Assembly (NCBI RefSeq): GCF_030316855.1 | Contig: NZ_JASZYR010000004.1 | Location: 248,001 to 312,000 of the forward strand | Direction of reading: 5' to 3' | Length of the DNA stretch: 64,000 bases | Source: Variovorax sp. J22P240 | GTDB lineage: Bacteria > Pseudomonadota > Gammaproteobacteria > Burkholderiales > Burkholderiaceae_C | In this document: positions 46,191-55,353 of the stretch, in pieces | How positions within the stretch are numbered: the stretch's first letter is position 1 | Layout: each line of letters begins with the position of its first letter | Notes under the pieces: model-generated | Databases searched by the model: none | What the model was told of the DNA's origin: nothing | The model's input: only the letters and a program-made list of their open reading frames with translations | Translations under genes and position numbers: made by a program

Positions 46191-49100
46191 TCAGTTGAAG
46201 TGCATCGTGTAGATCAGGTCGACGCCGCTGGGCTGGCCCGCCTGGGCGCGGAGGGTGAGGCGGCGGGTCAGGTCGTAGAAGATGAACAGCGTGCCCAAGG
46301 TGCCCGCCAGGCTGCGCTCATAGGTGATGTAGAAATCCCTCGCGACGCGCTTGCCGACGGTCACGGCGGAGTCGCGCACTTCGCCGCTGCCTCCCGGGCC
46401 CCTGAAGCCGATCTCGTCGAGTCCGAAGCGGCTCGCAAGCCCGCCGCCGGTGCCGCCGCTGCCGAGCCCTCCGAGCAGCGCCAGCGCGGCCTGCTGCAGG
46501 ATCACCGATTCGCCGCCGCTGGTGGCCGATGCGCGGCCCAGCATGAGCCATGAGAGCGTTTCCTGGTCGGAGAGTTGCGGCGACGAATACAGCCGTACGC
46601 GCGGCGATTGCGCGGTGCCGGTGATGGCGACGCCGGCCCGCTGGCTGATGTTGGGGCGGATCGCCAGGACGTCGAGCTGCGGGTTGTCGAACGGGCCGTT
46701 GAAGCGCGCAACGCCGGTTTCGATGGTGAGCTGCTGCCCGTAGGCGCGGAACTGGCCACTGACGGTACGCACTTCCCCGGTGATGCGCGGCGGGGCATTC
46801 AGTGCGGTGCTGCGGATGTCGAGCTTGCCCTCGAGCCGCGTCGTGACGCCGCGTCCCTGCACGGCGAAGTCGTTGCCGAGGTCGAAGTTGACGGCGATGT
46901 CGGGCGGCTTCGCGGTCTGGGCCTTGGCCACTTCGGCCTGATTGGCTGCGGCCCGACGTTCGGCCTCCTCTGCGGCTTGGCGGTCGATGGCGGCCGAACG
47001 CACCACCACGTCGCTGCCGAGGCTGGGCGCGGTCTGCTCGGGCAGGATGATGACGGCGCGATCGGTCCTGAGGTCGCCGCGCACGGTGAACTGGCCGCTT
47101 TCGAGTCGCGCCTGAACGTCGCCCGAGAGCGTGACCTGGCGATCGGCCCGTACCAGCACGCGCAGAGCGCGCAGCTGGGCCTGCAGGGACATGCGGATGC
47201 CGGTGCCGGCGCCAGGGGCGGGCGCAGAGCCCCAGGAGAGATCGCCGCGCGCCGAGAGGGTGCCGCCGTCTCGCGATGCCTCGCTGGCGGCGGTACTCAG
47301 GTTGCCGCTCTGGCCCGGAATGCGGGTCTGGCTGCCGACGCCGCCCTTGAGGGTGAATTCGTTGATCTCGACGCGGTTGCCTTCGAGCCTGGCGCGCAGG
47401 CTTCCATCGCGAAGGTCCAGGCCCTCGACCAGCGCGCGCACCGCGAGCTGGTCGGCGTTCAGCGTGCCGCCCCAGCGCGGCTCGGTACGGCTGCCCGACA
47501 GCGTGGCATCGGTCTGCAGCGTGCCGGCCACCCGCCAGCCGGGCGGCGCGAGCATTGACCAGACGCCCAGGTTGGGCATGCGGGCGGTGACGCGGCCTGC
47601 CAGTGGCGCATCGGGTGCCCATTGCCAGCCGCCCTGGCGTTGCAGCACGCGTGTGCTGGCCTCGATGCGGATCTCGCCGGCGCGCTCGCTGTCCCACGCG
47701 AGATGGCCGCGCACCGTGTCGCCTTCGGCGTCGACCGTCAGCTCGGCCTGGCGCAAGCCGGCGGGCGTGCTGGCGCCGGGGCCGGCCGCGTCCATGGTGA
47801 TTTCGCTCGGAGTACCGGTGCCGCGGCTGGTAATGCGCGTGACCAGCGCGGCCTCGCCGGCCTGCACGCGAAGGTCCCCGCTCTTGCGAGTGACCCGGGC
47901 GCGGGCGCGCAGGGTGTCGCCGGCGTCGATGTCCCAGTCGCCGTCGAACACCAGGTCGCCGCTGAAGCCGACCTGGGCGAGTGCGTTGCCTTCGCCGAAG
48001 GCTTCGGCCCATGCCATGGGCAGCCCCTGCATCCGGCCCTTGGATTGGACGCGGAACGCGAGGTTGGGCGCCGTGCCGCTTCGGCCGAAGCGCAACGGCT
48101 CCCAGTCGATCTGCACCGTGCCCGGCAAGGGGCCGCGCAGCGTGGCGGCTGCGGCGGAGGCTTCGACCTCGAGCCGCGGATTGGTGCCCGGGACGTTGCG
48201 GATCGTCGCGCTGACGGCGCGGCTCAGTTCCACGGTCCATGGGCCGGGGCGCGTGCTGTCATGAGCCTGCAAATGCAGGCTGGCGAGCGCTGCGCGCCAC
48301 TGGTTCTCGCGTTCGATACCGCCGCTGCCTCGGGTGTCGAGCGTGATCTTCCGCGTGCCGCTCGTGGCTTCACCCTTCAGCGCCAGGGTGGCCTGGGCCA
48401 GGCTACCCGACAGTTCCGCGCGCACGCCGTTGAAGGTGATGGCGGTCGGGCTTTCCGCCGCGGTGGGCGGCGCAAGCCGCAGGTCCAGCTTGGGCACAGT
48501 CAAAGTCGCCTGGAGCGTCGGTTCGGCGGCGCCGCGCGCGGGCGGTTCATTCGCGTTCTGGAAGCGGCGCTGCATGGCCTGCCATCCACCCTGCCATGCG
48601 GCGTCGAGGCGGGCGTTGCCATGCACAGTGGCGCCACCAAAGGGGTTGCTCAGTTCAGGCAGTGCCTCGATCCACGCCTGCATCGCGCCGGCATCGTCGA
48701 CCTGGGCCCGGATCTGCCCGTTGCCGGTGGCGGGCGCGATCCGCCCCTGGATCTGCACCGTGCCGCCCGGCACGACGAGGTTCAGGTTGCCGTTGCCGGC
48801 CTGCTCGTCGACGAGCACTTGCAGGCGTCCATCGAGGCTGGCTCGCTGCGCTTCGATGCGCAGGGTGCGCAGGTCGAGCACCTTGTCCTTCCATTGGCCT
48901 TGCGCCTGCGCGCGTTCGAGTCGCAGGCCGTGCGAATCCCGGCTGCCCGCGCCGCCCTCGGCCCGTAGCGCGACATCGAAGCGCAGCGCTTCGCCTTGCT
49001 GGTCGGCCTTCACGGTGCCGGTTACCGGCGCGCCGGCGAGCTGCGTGTGCAGCGCGCCGAGCTGCACGCTGCGCACGGTGACGCGCGCCTGCCAGGGGGC

Positions 49101-50252
49101 GGGAGCGGGGCTCCAGTTGCCTTCGGCCTCGATGCGCCCGCCGCCCAGATGCACCGTGGCGGCTGGCAGCGTCCAGTTCGTGCCGTCGAAAGTGGTGCGC
49201 GCCTCGACTTGCTCGATCGGCAACTTGCCGGTGTCCCACGGGCCGGGCAGCGCGTTGCGAATGTCGGCGCTGGCCTTCCAGCCCTGAGTGCCGACCGTGG
49301 TGTCGGGGCCGGCCTCGATCTCGCCGGTGAGCTGGGTGGCGGGCGCTTCGGGCCAGAGGCGGGCCAGGTCGACGTTTTCGAGTTCGGCCTTGGCGTCGAT
49401 CACGGGCTGCGGTTGCCAGGGCGCGATGTTCGCCTGCAGTTGCGCGCGCATGGGCGGCTCCGCGCTTTCCTCGACGGGCTGCAGGTGTGCGTCCACGGCG
49501 ATGCGCGCGTCGGCGCCGGCGAGGTTGCCCTTCACGCTGGCTTCGGCCCGCACGTCGATGCTGCGGTCCTTGGCGAGCGATGCGCGCACGCGCCCGTTCA
49601 TCGACGCTTCGATCTCCATCGGCGCCGGTCCCTGCAGCTTGAGCTTCGCGCCGTAGTGGCCGTCGGCGATGTCCACCCCCTCGATGTCGAGCAAATGGTG
49701 CGAGTCGGCATAGCGGTAACTGCCGGCGAGCATCGTCGCCTGCAGGGCCGGTGGTCCGGCCCAGCGCAGGTCGTCGATGCGGAACGGGATTTCGATCTCC
49801 ACCGGCAGCACGATCTGCTGCAGCGGCTCGACCGGCTTGTCCTCGCGCTCGCCGCGTTGTTCGATCAGCACCTGGCCCGCGTGGACCTCGCCGAGTTGAA
49901 CCCGGCGTCGCAGCAATGGCGCAAGTTGCCAGCCGATGCGAACGTCAGTCACCTCGACCGCGAGGCTCTCGCTTTCCCATCGCAGCCAGCCGATGCGCCC
50001 GCCCGCGCGCAACGAGCCGGTGACGTCACGGCTCTCCAGCGTCTGGTTGGCGGGCAGGTAGCGCGCGGTGCGTGCGAGGGCGAAGGCCAGCGATTCGTTC
50101 GTGCCCAGCCACCACCATGCGCCTGCAGCGAGCGCCAGCACCAGGACCACCAGCCCCGTCACGCCCCAGGCGAACATCCGCAACACGCGGCGGCCGAACG
50201 ATCGGCGCGCCGGCGGCGCTGGCGTGAGCTCGGTGGAGGTTTCGGTCGCCAT
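46191..50252 (-). CDS. tamB: Translocation and assembly module protein TamB
   Basis: 1353-aa AsmA-like bridge protein. One N-terminal transmembrane helix (FAWGVTGLVVLVLALAAGAWWW, about residues 28-50), then an extended periplasmic beta-rich body of repeated strands, and the C-terminal DUF490 domain (VDLIYTMHFN at the end; ITGEVRTVSGQFRAYGQQL). It probably moves phospholipids across the periplasm with TamA. The ATG at 50252 follows the tamA stop by 5 bp; upstream frame is shadow. Confidence 0.92.
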   Translation of the reverse strand: MATETSTELTPAPPARRSFGRRVLRMFAWGVTGLVVLVLALAAGAWWWLGTNESLAFALARTARYLPANQTLESRDVTGSLRAGGRIGWLRWESESLAVEVTDVRIGWQLAPLLRRRVQLGEVHAGQVLIEQRGEREDKPVEPLQQIVLPVEIEIPFRIDDLRWAGPPALQATMLAGSYRYADSHHLLDIEGVDIADGHYGAKLKLQGPAPMEIEASMNGRVRASLAKDRSIDVRAEASVKGNLAGADARIAVDAHLQPVEESAEPPMRAQLQANIAPWQPQPVIDAKAELENVDLARLWPEAPATQLTGEIEAGPDTTVGTQGWKASADIRNALPGPWDTGKLPIEQVEARTTFDGTNWTLPAATVHLGGGRIEAEGNWSPAPAPWQARVTVRSVQLGALHTQLAGAPVTGTVKADQQGEALRFDVALRAEGGAGSRDSHGLRLERAQAQGQWKDKVLDLRTLRIEAQRASLDGRLQVLVDEQAGNGNLNLVVPGGTVQIQGRIAPATGNGQIRAQVDDAGAMQAWIEALPELSNPFGGATVHGNARLDAAWQGGWQAMQRRFQNANEPPARGAAEPTLQATLTVPKLDLRLAPPTAAESPTAITFNGVRAELSGSLAQATLALKGEATSGTRKITLDTRGSGGIERENQWRAALASLHLQAHDSTRPGPWTVELSRAVSATIRNVPGTNPRLEVEASAAAATLRGPLPGTVQIDWEPLRFGRSGTAPNLAFRVQSKGRMQGLPMAWAEAFGEGNALAQVGFSGDLVFDGDWDIDAGDTLRARARVTRKSGDLRVQAGEAALVTRITSRGTGTPSEITMDAAGPGASTPAGLRQAELTVDAEGDTVRGHLAWDSERAGEIRIEASTRVLQRQGGWQWAPDAPLAGRVTARMPNLGVWSMLAPPGWRVAGTLQTDATLSGSRTEPRWGGTLNADQLAVRALVEGLDLRDGSLRARLEGNRVEINEFTLKGGVGSQTRIPGQSGNLSTAASEASRDGGTLSARGDLSWGSAPAPGAGTGIRMSLQAQLRALRVLVRADRQVTLSGDVQARLESGQFTVRGDLRTDRAVIILPEQTAPSLGSDVVVRSAAIDRQAAEEAERRAAANQAEVAKAQTAKPPDIAVNFDLGNDFAVQGRGVTTRLEGKLDIRSTALNAPPRITGEVRTVSGQFRAYGQQLTIETGVARFNGPFDNPQLDVLAIRPNISQRAGVAITGTAQSPRVRLYSSPQLSDQETLSWLMLGRASATSGGESVILQQAALALLGGLGSGGTGGGLASRFGLDEIGFRGPGGSGEVRDSAVTVGKRVARDFYITYERSLAGTLGTLFIFYDLTRRLTLRAQAGQPSGVDLIYTMHFN

Positions 50253-50257
50253 CGGTT

Positions 50258-52144
50258 TCAAAAAGTGAAGCCTAGTCGGAAGTGCAGCCTGAACTGGCTC
50301 ACCTGGATGCCGTAGGCCACGTCGATCTGGACCGGGCCGATGGGGCTGCGCCAGCGCGCGCCGACGCCGACGCCCACCTGGGTCTGCATGTCGCGGGGAT
50401 GGTCGGCCACCGCACCTGCGTCGACGAAGACGGCGCTTTCCCAGTCGGTCAGCTTTCCGTCGTAGACGAAGGGGCGTTGCCATTCGACGCTGGCAACGCC
50501 GAGGTAGCGGCCGGCGACCACGGTGCGGTCCGGCCTGACTTCACCGATGGACCGGTAGGCGTAGCCACGCACCGTGGTGTCGCCGCCCGTGAGAAAGCCC
50601 AGCGTGGCGGGAATCTGCGCTGTGTCGCTCGCGACCACAGCCCCCAGTTCGCCGCGCAGTTGGATGCGGCCGCGGCGCGCCTCGGTGCGGTCCGCGTTTT
50701 CAACCGTGCCGAAGGGAACGAACCCGACCCAGCGCGCATAGGTCCGGGTGAAGGGCGCGCGTTCGCCGGTCAGCGTGTACCCCGCGCCGAGCTCCAGCGA
50801 AATGCCTTGGCCGCGGGTCGGTGCGGCGGCGTTGTCGAAGTAGCGCCCGGTCCAGCCCCAGTTGAGGCTCAGCGCCGAGGCCGAGGGCGGCGGATCGAAA
50901 CTCCCGTGGTTGCGTGCGTAGTCGTATTGCAGGAACAAGCTGCGGTCGATGTGGTCGCTGGCCTGGCTGCGGCCGCCGCGCAGGCGTCCACTGTCGACCT
51001 TGTAGCTGCCCGAGACCTCGCTCTTGAGCTGCGCCGACCCGAACGACCGCCAGCCGCTGTCGTCGGGGATGGCTGCCCACTCGGTGCCGAGCGATTGCTT
51101 GTCCCGGTCGAGGTAGAGCCCGGACACCGCGCGCCACCCCAGGATCGGCATGCTGTTGTGAATGTGGTCCAGCGACAGCCGCAGGCCGCTGTCGGTCGTG
51201 AAGCCCACGCCGCCCACGATTTTCTGGAGCGGTGCTTCCCGCACTTGCGCGATCACGGGCGCAAGCAAGGGATCGGTATCGTTCGTATCGAGCGTGAGGA
51301 ACACCGATTCGAAGTAGCCGCTGCCCGCCAGGCGCTGCTGCGCATCGAGCAACTGCTGCCGGTCATAGTCGGCCCCGGAGGGAACGCGCGCGAGCCGGCG
51401 CACGCTGTCCGCGTCGAGGCGCTCATTGCCCTGCACCACCAGCGGCCCGAAGCGGTAGGCCGGGCCGGAATCGAGCGTGACGCCCAGCTTCGCCTCGCTG
51501 CGGTCGGCGTCGATCTCGGCGCGGCTCGTGAGGATGCTGCCGGTGGCGTATCGCCTGGCCGTCAGGTTGCGCAGGGCGGCGGCCTTGGCGCCGTCCCACG
51601 CCTGCTGGTTGAAGGGCTGGCCGGCGCGCATCGGCCATTCGACGCGAATCGCGTCGCGTCGCGGCTCGGACGCCTTGTCCTCCGCGATGGGCCCGTTGAA
51701 GTCGATCTGCACATTGCTCACGCGCGTGAGTTCGCCGGGCACCACCGTGATCTTCACTTCGCGCGGCGCCTTCGCGCCAGGCGTTTCGCGCAGTTCGAGC
51801 GTGAGGGTGGGGGTGAAGTAGCCGACGGTGTTGAGCAGTTCGCGCGCGTTGGCTTCGGCGGCGACCATCAGCCGCGACAACTCGATGGCGCCGAGGTCGT
51901 CGAGTTGGCGGTAGCGCTGGATTTCGAGGTTGCGCACGAGAAAGTCGCGCACCGAGTCGGGGGCTTGCACGTCGACGGTGAACGCTTCACCGCCCTTGGA
52001 CTCGCGGCCCTCCCCGGCCACCGGGCTCGCGGCCGTGTCCGTCTCTGCTGCCTCCTTCGAAGGCAGCAGGCTACAGCCCTGCAAAAGAAGGACGCCTGCA
52101 AATAACAACGCCGGCGTCCAAGCCGGCGTGAGAAGACGGACCAT
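50258..52144 (-). CDS. tamA: Outer-membrane assembly protein TamA (Omp85 family)
   Basis: 628-aa Omp85 protein. A signal segment ending LLQGCSLLPS, with a cysteine that may or may not be lipidated (Gln at -2 is unusual), three POTRA-like domains, and a 16-strand barrel that ends LHFRLGFTF with the C-terminal Phe of outer-membrane proteins. The barrel motif GGDTTVRGY is typical (loop 6 VRGY/F). ATG at 52144; another three codons upstream. Operon with tamB. Confidence 0.93.
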   Translation of the reverse strand: MVRLLTPAWTPALLFAGVLLLQGCSLLPSKEAAETDTAASPVAGEGRESKGGEAFTVDVQAPDSVRDFLVRNLEIQRYRQLDDLGAIELSRLMVAAEANARELLNTVGYFTPTLTLELRETPGAKAPREVKITVVPGELTRVSNVQIDFNGPIAEDKASEPRRDAIRVEWPMRAGQPFNQQAWDGAKAAALRNLTARRYATGSILTSRAEIDADRSEAKLGVTLDSGPAYRFGPLVVQGNERLDADSVRRLARVPSGADYDRQQLLDAQQRLAGSGYFESVFLTLDTNDTDPLLAPVIAQVREAPLQKIVGGVGFTTDSGLRLSLDHIHNSMPILGWRAVSGLYLDRDKQSLGTEWAAIPDDSGWRSFGSAQLKSEVSGSYKVDSGRLRGGRSQASDHIDRSLFLQYDYARNHGSFDPPPSASALSLNWGWTGRYFDNAAAPTRGQGISLELGAGYTLTGERAPFTRTYARWVGFVPFGTVENADRTEARRGRIQLRGELGAVVASDTAQIPATLGFLTGGDTTVRGYAYRSIGEVRPDRTVVAGRYLGVASVEWQRPFVYDGKLTDWESAVFVDAGAVADHPRDMQTQVGVGVGARWRSPIGPVQIDVAYGIQVSQFRLHFRLGFTF

Positions 52145-52219
52145 CCCAAGCATGCGGGCATTTTGACAGCATGCGGATCGGCTCCAGGGCCCGCCGCCCC
52201 GACAAGTGGTCTGGCGGGA

Positions 52220-53137
52220 TCAGCGGCCGGTGATTCTTCGGCCCAGGGCCCAGATCACGGGCGGCACGATCATGCGGGCGAAGGTCTTGACCCGATCCAC
52301 CTGCGCCGGCCGCATGAACACCGACGCAGACTCGTCGCCGTGCTGCTTGCCGGCGAGCTGGCTGGTGTAGTAGTACGCCGCCACCGAGCGGCGAGGGCGC
52401 CCATCAGGCGTTTGCAGGGGCTTGGTATGCCCGTGGTAACTCTTGGGACCGTGCGGCATCAGGATGGTCCGACCGAACTCTGGCTGGACCCTGGTCACGC
52501 AATGATTGACCTTCTTGTCCCACAGTTCCAACTCCGAGCCCCACTCTGGATCCCATCCCTTGTTCAGGTAGGTGATGAACACCATTTCGTTTTTCAGCCC
52601 CAGGTGGCGGTGGCGGTTGAAATCGCGATGCACCGCAAAGGTCGCCCCGTTGCGGCTCTCATGCAGCCCGCCGCCGAAGAGCTTGGGGTCCGGGAGCAGG
52701 TAGGGCACGTCCGTGACGCAGGACAGCCACTCGGTGAACCAGCCCGAATTGACGATGTTGAAGTACAGCTGGGTTGCCGGGCCCAGCGTCACCCCGAGGA
52801 CCGAGCGCCGGGTGCATTCGTACTTGCTCTTGATGTCCGCCCAGCCGGAGGCGGGAAGCATGTCGAATTCCTCGGCGACCAGTTCCAGCAGGGCCGGGTG
52901 AAAAATGCCGTCGAGAACCAGATGCGGGAACGGCTTGGCATCGAGCAGCCGGTGTCGGAGTCGCTGGCGGTATTCGGGAACGAACAGTGCCTCGTCGACC
53001 AGTTCGTCGATGGGCAGGTGCACGCCGCGGATGCTGATGAAGTCAGGCGGCGTCTTGTAGAGCGTGCGGCTCGAATCCGCTGGCACAGGCTGTTCACGAA
53101 CCGGTGGCTCTACGGGGAAGGACAGCAGGGCAGACAC
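52220..53137 (-). CDS. 2OG-Fe(II) oxygenase
   Basis: 305-aa double-stranded beta-helix dioxygenase. Iron motif HRD (His170-Asp172), distal His235 in KSYHGHTKP, and the 2-oxoglutarate Arg (RPRRSVAAYYY, 249-250). This pattern is that of small-molecule or prolyl-hydroxylase-like 2OG oxygenases. The sequence DGIFHPALLELVAEEF and the N-terminal FISIRGVHLP are also typical for a group seen beside sugar or lipid tailoring genes. Substrate unknown. It stands alone between tamA and the VWA operon. Confidence 0.87.
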   Translation of the reverse strand: MSALLSFPVEPPVREQPVPADSSRTLYKTPPDFISIRGVHLPIDELVDEALFVPEYRQRLRHRLLDAKPFPHLVLDGIFHPALLELVAEEFDMLPASGWADIKSKYECTRRSVLGVTLGPATQLYFNIVNSGWFTEWLSCVTDVPYLLPDPKLFGGGLHESRNGATFAVHRDFNRHRHLGLKNEMVFITYLNKGWDPEWGSELELWDKKVNHCVTRVQPEFGRTILMPHGPKSYHGHTKPLQTPDGRPRRSVAAYYYTSQLAGKQHGDESASVFMRPAQVDRVKTFARMIVPPVIWALGRRITGR

Positions 53138-53194
53138 GGCGACACCTCCTCCGGATTCATGTGGAACGTACTTCTTTTGAATCCTTAAGTGTTA

Positions 53195-53224
53195 AATGTA
53201 ATGGGAAAAAGCGTCGTGTGACAA
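53195..53224 (-). promoter_or_regulatory. Promoter of the 2OG oxygenase gene
   Basis: Minus-strand -35 TTGTCA (53224-53219) and -10 TACATT (53200-53195) with an 18-base spacer, about 60 bases before the ATG. The whole 53160-53240 stretch is markedly AT-rich compared with its neighbours. Confidence 0.4.
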
Positions 53225-53296
53225 TTTTTCAAGTTCTACATCGATTTGTAAGCCGTCTACTCCCTCCGATGTAGGAGGCGGCGCTGAGGTGCTGTA

Positions 53297-54484
53297 CTAC
53301 TTGGAAAGCAACCGCATCGCGTCTTCGAGTCCCCGGAGAGTGAGCGGATACATGCGGTGCGAAACGAGTTGTTGCATCACGGCGATGCTCTGCCGGTACT
53401 GCCAGACGCCCTGCGGCTCGGGATTGATCCAGGCGAACTTCGGAAAGGCGTGCGTGAGGCGCTGCATCCATTCGGCGCCGGCTTCCTCGTTGTTGTATTC
53501 GACGCTCCCGCCGGGCTGCAGGATCTCGTAAGGACTCATCGTCGCGTCGCCCACGAAGATCAGCTTGTAGTCCTTGTTGTACTTGCGAATGATGTCCCAG
53601 GTCGCGAACTTCTCGGAGTAGCGGCGGCGGTTGTTCTTCCACATGAAGTCGTAGACGCAGTTGTGGAAGTAATAGAACTCCAGGTGCTTGAACTCGGTCT
53701 TGACGGCCGAGAACAGTTCTTCGACGCGCTGGATGTGCTCGTCCATGGTGCCGCCCACGTCCATCAGCAGCAGCACCTTCACGTTGTTGTGCCGCTCCGG
53801 CACCATCTTGATGTCGAGATAGCCTGCGTTGGCCGCGGTCGAGCGGATGGTGTCGTCCAGGTCCAGCTCTTCCTCATGGCCTTCGCGTGCGAACTTGCGC
53901 AGCCGCCGCAGCGCGATCTTGATGTTGCGCGTACCGAGTTCCTGGCTGTCGTCGTAGTCCTTGTAGGCGCGCTGGTCCCAGACCTTGACCGCGCTCTTGT
54001 TCTTGCCGGCGCCGCCGATCCGCACGCCTTGCGGGTTGTAGCCGCCATGGCCGAAGGGCGAGGTGCCGCCCGTGCCGATCCATTTGTTGCCGCCCTCGTG
54101 CCGCTCCTTCTGTTCCTCGAAGCGCTTCTTGAGCGTTTCCATGAGCTCGTCCCAGCCCATCTTCTCGATCTTGGCCTTTTCTTCGGCGGTGAACTCGCGT
54201 TCCAGCGTCTTGCGCAGCCAGTCGAGCGGCACTTCCTTGGTGAAGTCGGCCAGCATCTCGACGCCCTTGAAATACGCGGCAAAGGCGCGGTCGAACTTGT
54301 CGTAGTGCTTCTCGTCCTTCACCAGGGCGGTGCGCGACAGGTAATAGAAGTCGTCGAGGCCGAAGGCGCCGTCGGAGTTGGGTCCGACGACGTCGGCCTG
54401 CAGGGCTTCGAGCAGCGTCAGGTATTCCTTGACCGATACCGGAAGCTTCGCGGAGCGCAGGGTGTAGAAAAAGTCGATCAGCAT
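53297..54484 (-). CDS. VWA-domain CoxE-like protein
   Basis: 395 aa. N-terminal all-helical part (MLIDFFYTLRSAKLPVSVKEYL) and a C-terminal von Willebrand A domain. The MIDAS line reads DVGGTM (Asp242 to Met247) where D-x-S-x-S is the canonical form, so the first Ser is a Gly and the second a Thr. These proteins work with MoxR AAA+ ATPases to assemble or activate target metalloenzymes. It is the last gene of the moxR operon, 6 bp after the GNAT gene. Confidence 0.9.
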   Translation of the reverse strand: MLIDFFYTLRSAKLPVSVKEYLTLLEALQADVVGPNSDGAFGLDDFYYLSRTALVKDEKHYDKFDRAFAAYFKGVEMLADFTKEVPLDWLRKTLEREFTAEEKAKIEKMGWDELMETLKKRFEEQKERHEGGNKWIGTGGTSPFGHGGYNPQGVRIGGAGKNKSAVKVWDQRAYKDYDDSQELGTRNIKIALRRLRKFAREGHEEELDLDDTIRSTAANAGYLDIKMVPERHNNVKVLLLMDVGGTMDEHIQRVEELFSAVKTEFKHLEFYYFHNCVYDFMWKNNRRRYSEKFATWDIIRKYNKDYKLIFVGDATMSPYEILQPGGSVEYNNEEAGAEWMQRLTHAFPKFAWINPEPQGVWQYRQSIAVMQQLVSHRMYPLTLRGLEDAMRLLSK

Positions 54485-54490
54485 GGCGAA

Positions 54491-55105
54491 TCACTCCCGG
54501 GGCGAAGGGTTCGTGCGGGGCTTGTCCAGCAGGTAGAGCAATTGGGCGCGCACCTCGGGCCACTCGCCCGAGCGCAGGCTGTACATCACCGTATCGCGGA
54601 TGGTGCCGTCGCGGCGCAGCGCATGGCCGCGGATCACGCCGTCTTTCCTGGCGCCCAGGCGTTCGATGGCGCGCTGCGACGCGTGGTTGAAGTTGTCGGT
54701 GCGCCAGCCCACCACGTGGCAGTCCAGCGTATCGAAGGCATGCGTGAGCATCAGCAGCTTGCAGGTGGTGTTGACATGCGTGCGCTGGCAGCGCTTCGCG
54801 TACCAGGTGTAGCCGACCTCGACCCGCTTCACGGCCGGCAGGATGTCGTGGAAGCTGGTGGTGCCGAGCACCTCGCCGCCGGCCTCGTCGGTCACGGCGA
54901 AGGCGAAGCGGTTGCCGGCCTCGCGCATCTGCAACGCGCTCTCGATGTAGCTGCGCGTGTCCTTCGGCTCGGGCACCGAGGTCACGCGGAGTTTCCACAA
55001 CTCGCCATCGGCCGCAGCGGCGCGAAGGCCTTCCTCATGATCCAGCGTCAGCGGGACCAGCGAGATGCCGCGCGCACTGAGCGTGACAGGCTCGACGAAT
55101 GCCAT
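54491..55105 (-). CDS. GNAT acetyltransferase (RimJ/RimL type)
   Basis: 204 aa with an N-terminal LSARGISLVPLTLDHEEGL, the central FAVTDEAGGEVLGTTSFHDI and the acetyl-CoA side NHASQRAIERLGARKDGVIRGH. This is the ribosomal-protein-serine acetyltransferase group used also for small molecules and drugs. The ATG at 55105 has an AGGAG site six bases upstream; the TTG two codons earlier is less likely. It lies between a MoxR-linked membrane gene and the VWA gene. Confidence 0.88.
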   Translation of the reverse strand: MAFVEPVTLSARGISLVPLTLDHEEGLRAAAADGELWKLRVTSVPEPKDTRSYIESALQMREAGNRFAFAVTDEAGGEVLGTTSFHDILPAVKRVEVGYTWYAKRCQRTHVNTTCKLLMLTHAFDTLDCHVVGWRTDNFNHASQRAIERLGARKDGVIRGHALRRDGTIRDTVMYSLRSGEWPEVRAQLLYLLDKPRTNPSPRE

Positions 55106-55107
55106 CC

Positions 55108-55353
55108 TCAACTCCTCGGAGAACCGTATTTACGTGTGTACCAGGCGCGTGCAAAGTGCACGCCGCCACCGCCGCCCAGGCCGATCAGCAGGATGCCGGC
55201 GATGGCGTTGTTGCTGTAGCCGCCGGGCCCTAGCGCGTCGAAGCCGAGCACAAGCCCGAGCCACCGGCCCAGCAATGCGCCGACAACGAACAGCACCGCC
55301 TGCGCGACGCCGAGCAGCATCAACTGGCGGGTGGGCTGGCGGCTTTCGCTCAT
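55108..55353 (-). CDS. Small two-helix membrane protein
   Basis: 81 aa, two hydrophobic helices (LMLLGVAQAVLFVVGALLG and IAGILLIGLGGGGGVHFA) with a short loop, then a basic C-terminus (WYTRKYGSPRS). No known family to me. Its ATG overlaps the moxR stop and its stop abuts the GNAT start, so it is coupled on both sides. Confidence 0.7.
   Translation of the reverse strand: MSESRQPTRQLMLLGVAQAVLFVVGALLGRWLGLVLGFDALGPGGYSNNAIAGILLIGLGGGGGVHFARAWYTRKYGSPRS

Noticed and set aside
50282..52105. 607-codon open frame antisense to tamA
   Set aside because: Same shadow effect; composition is Ala/Arg/Val-rich without a recognisable fold and tamA on the other strand is complete.
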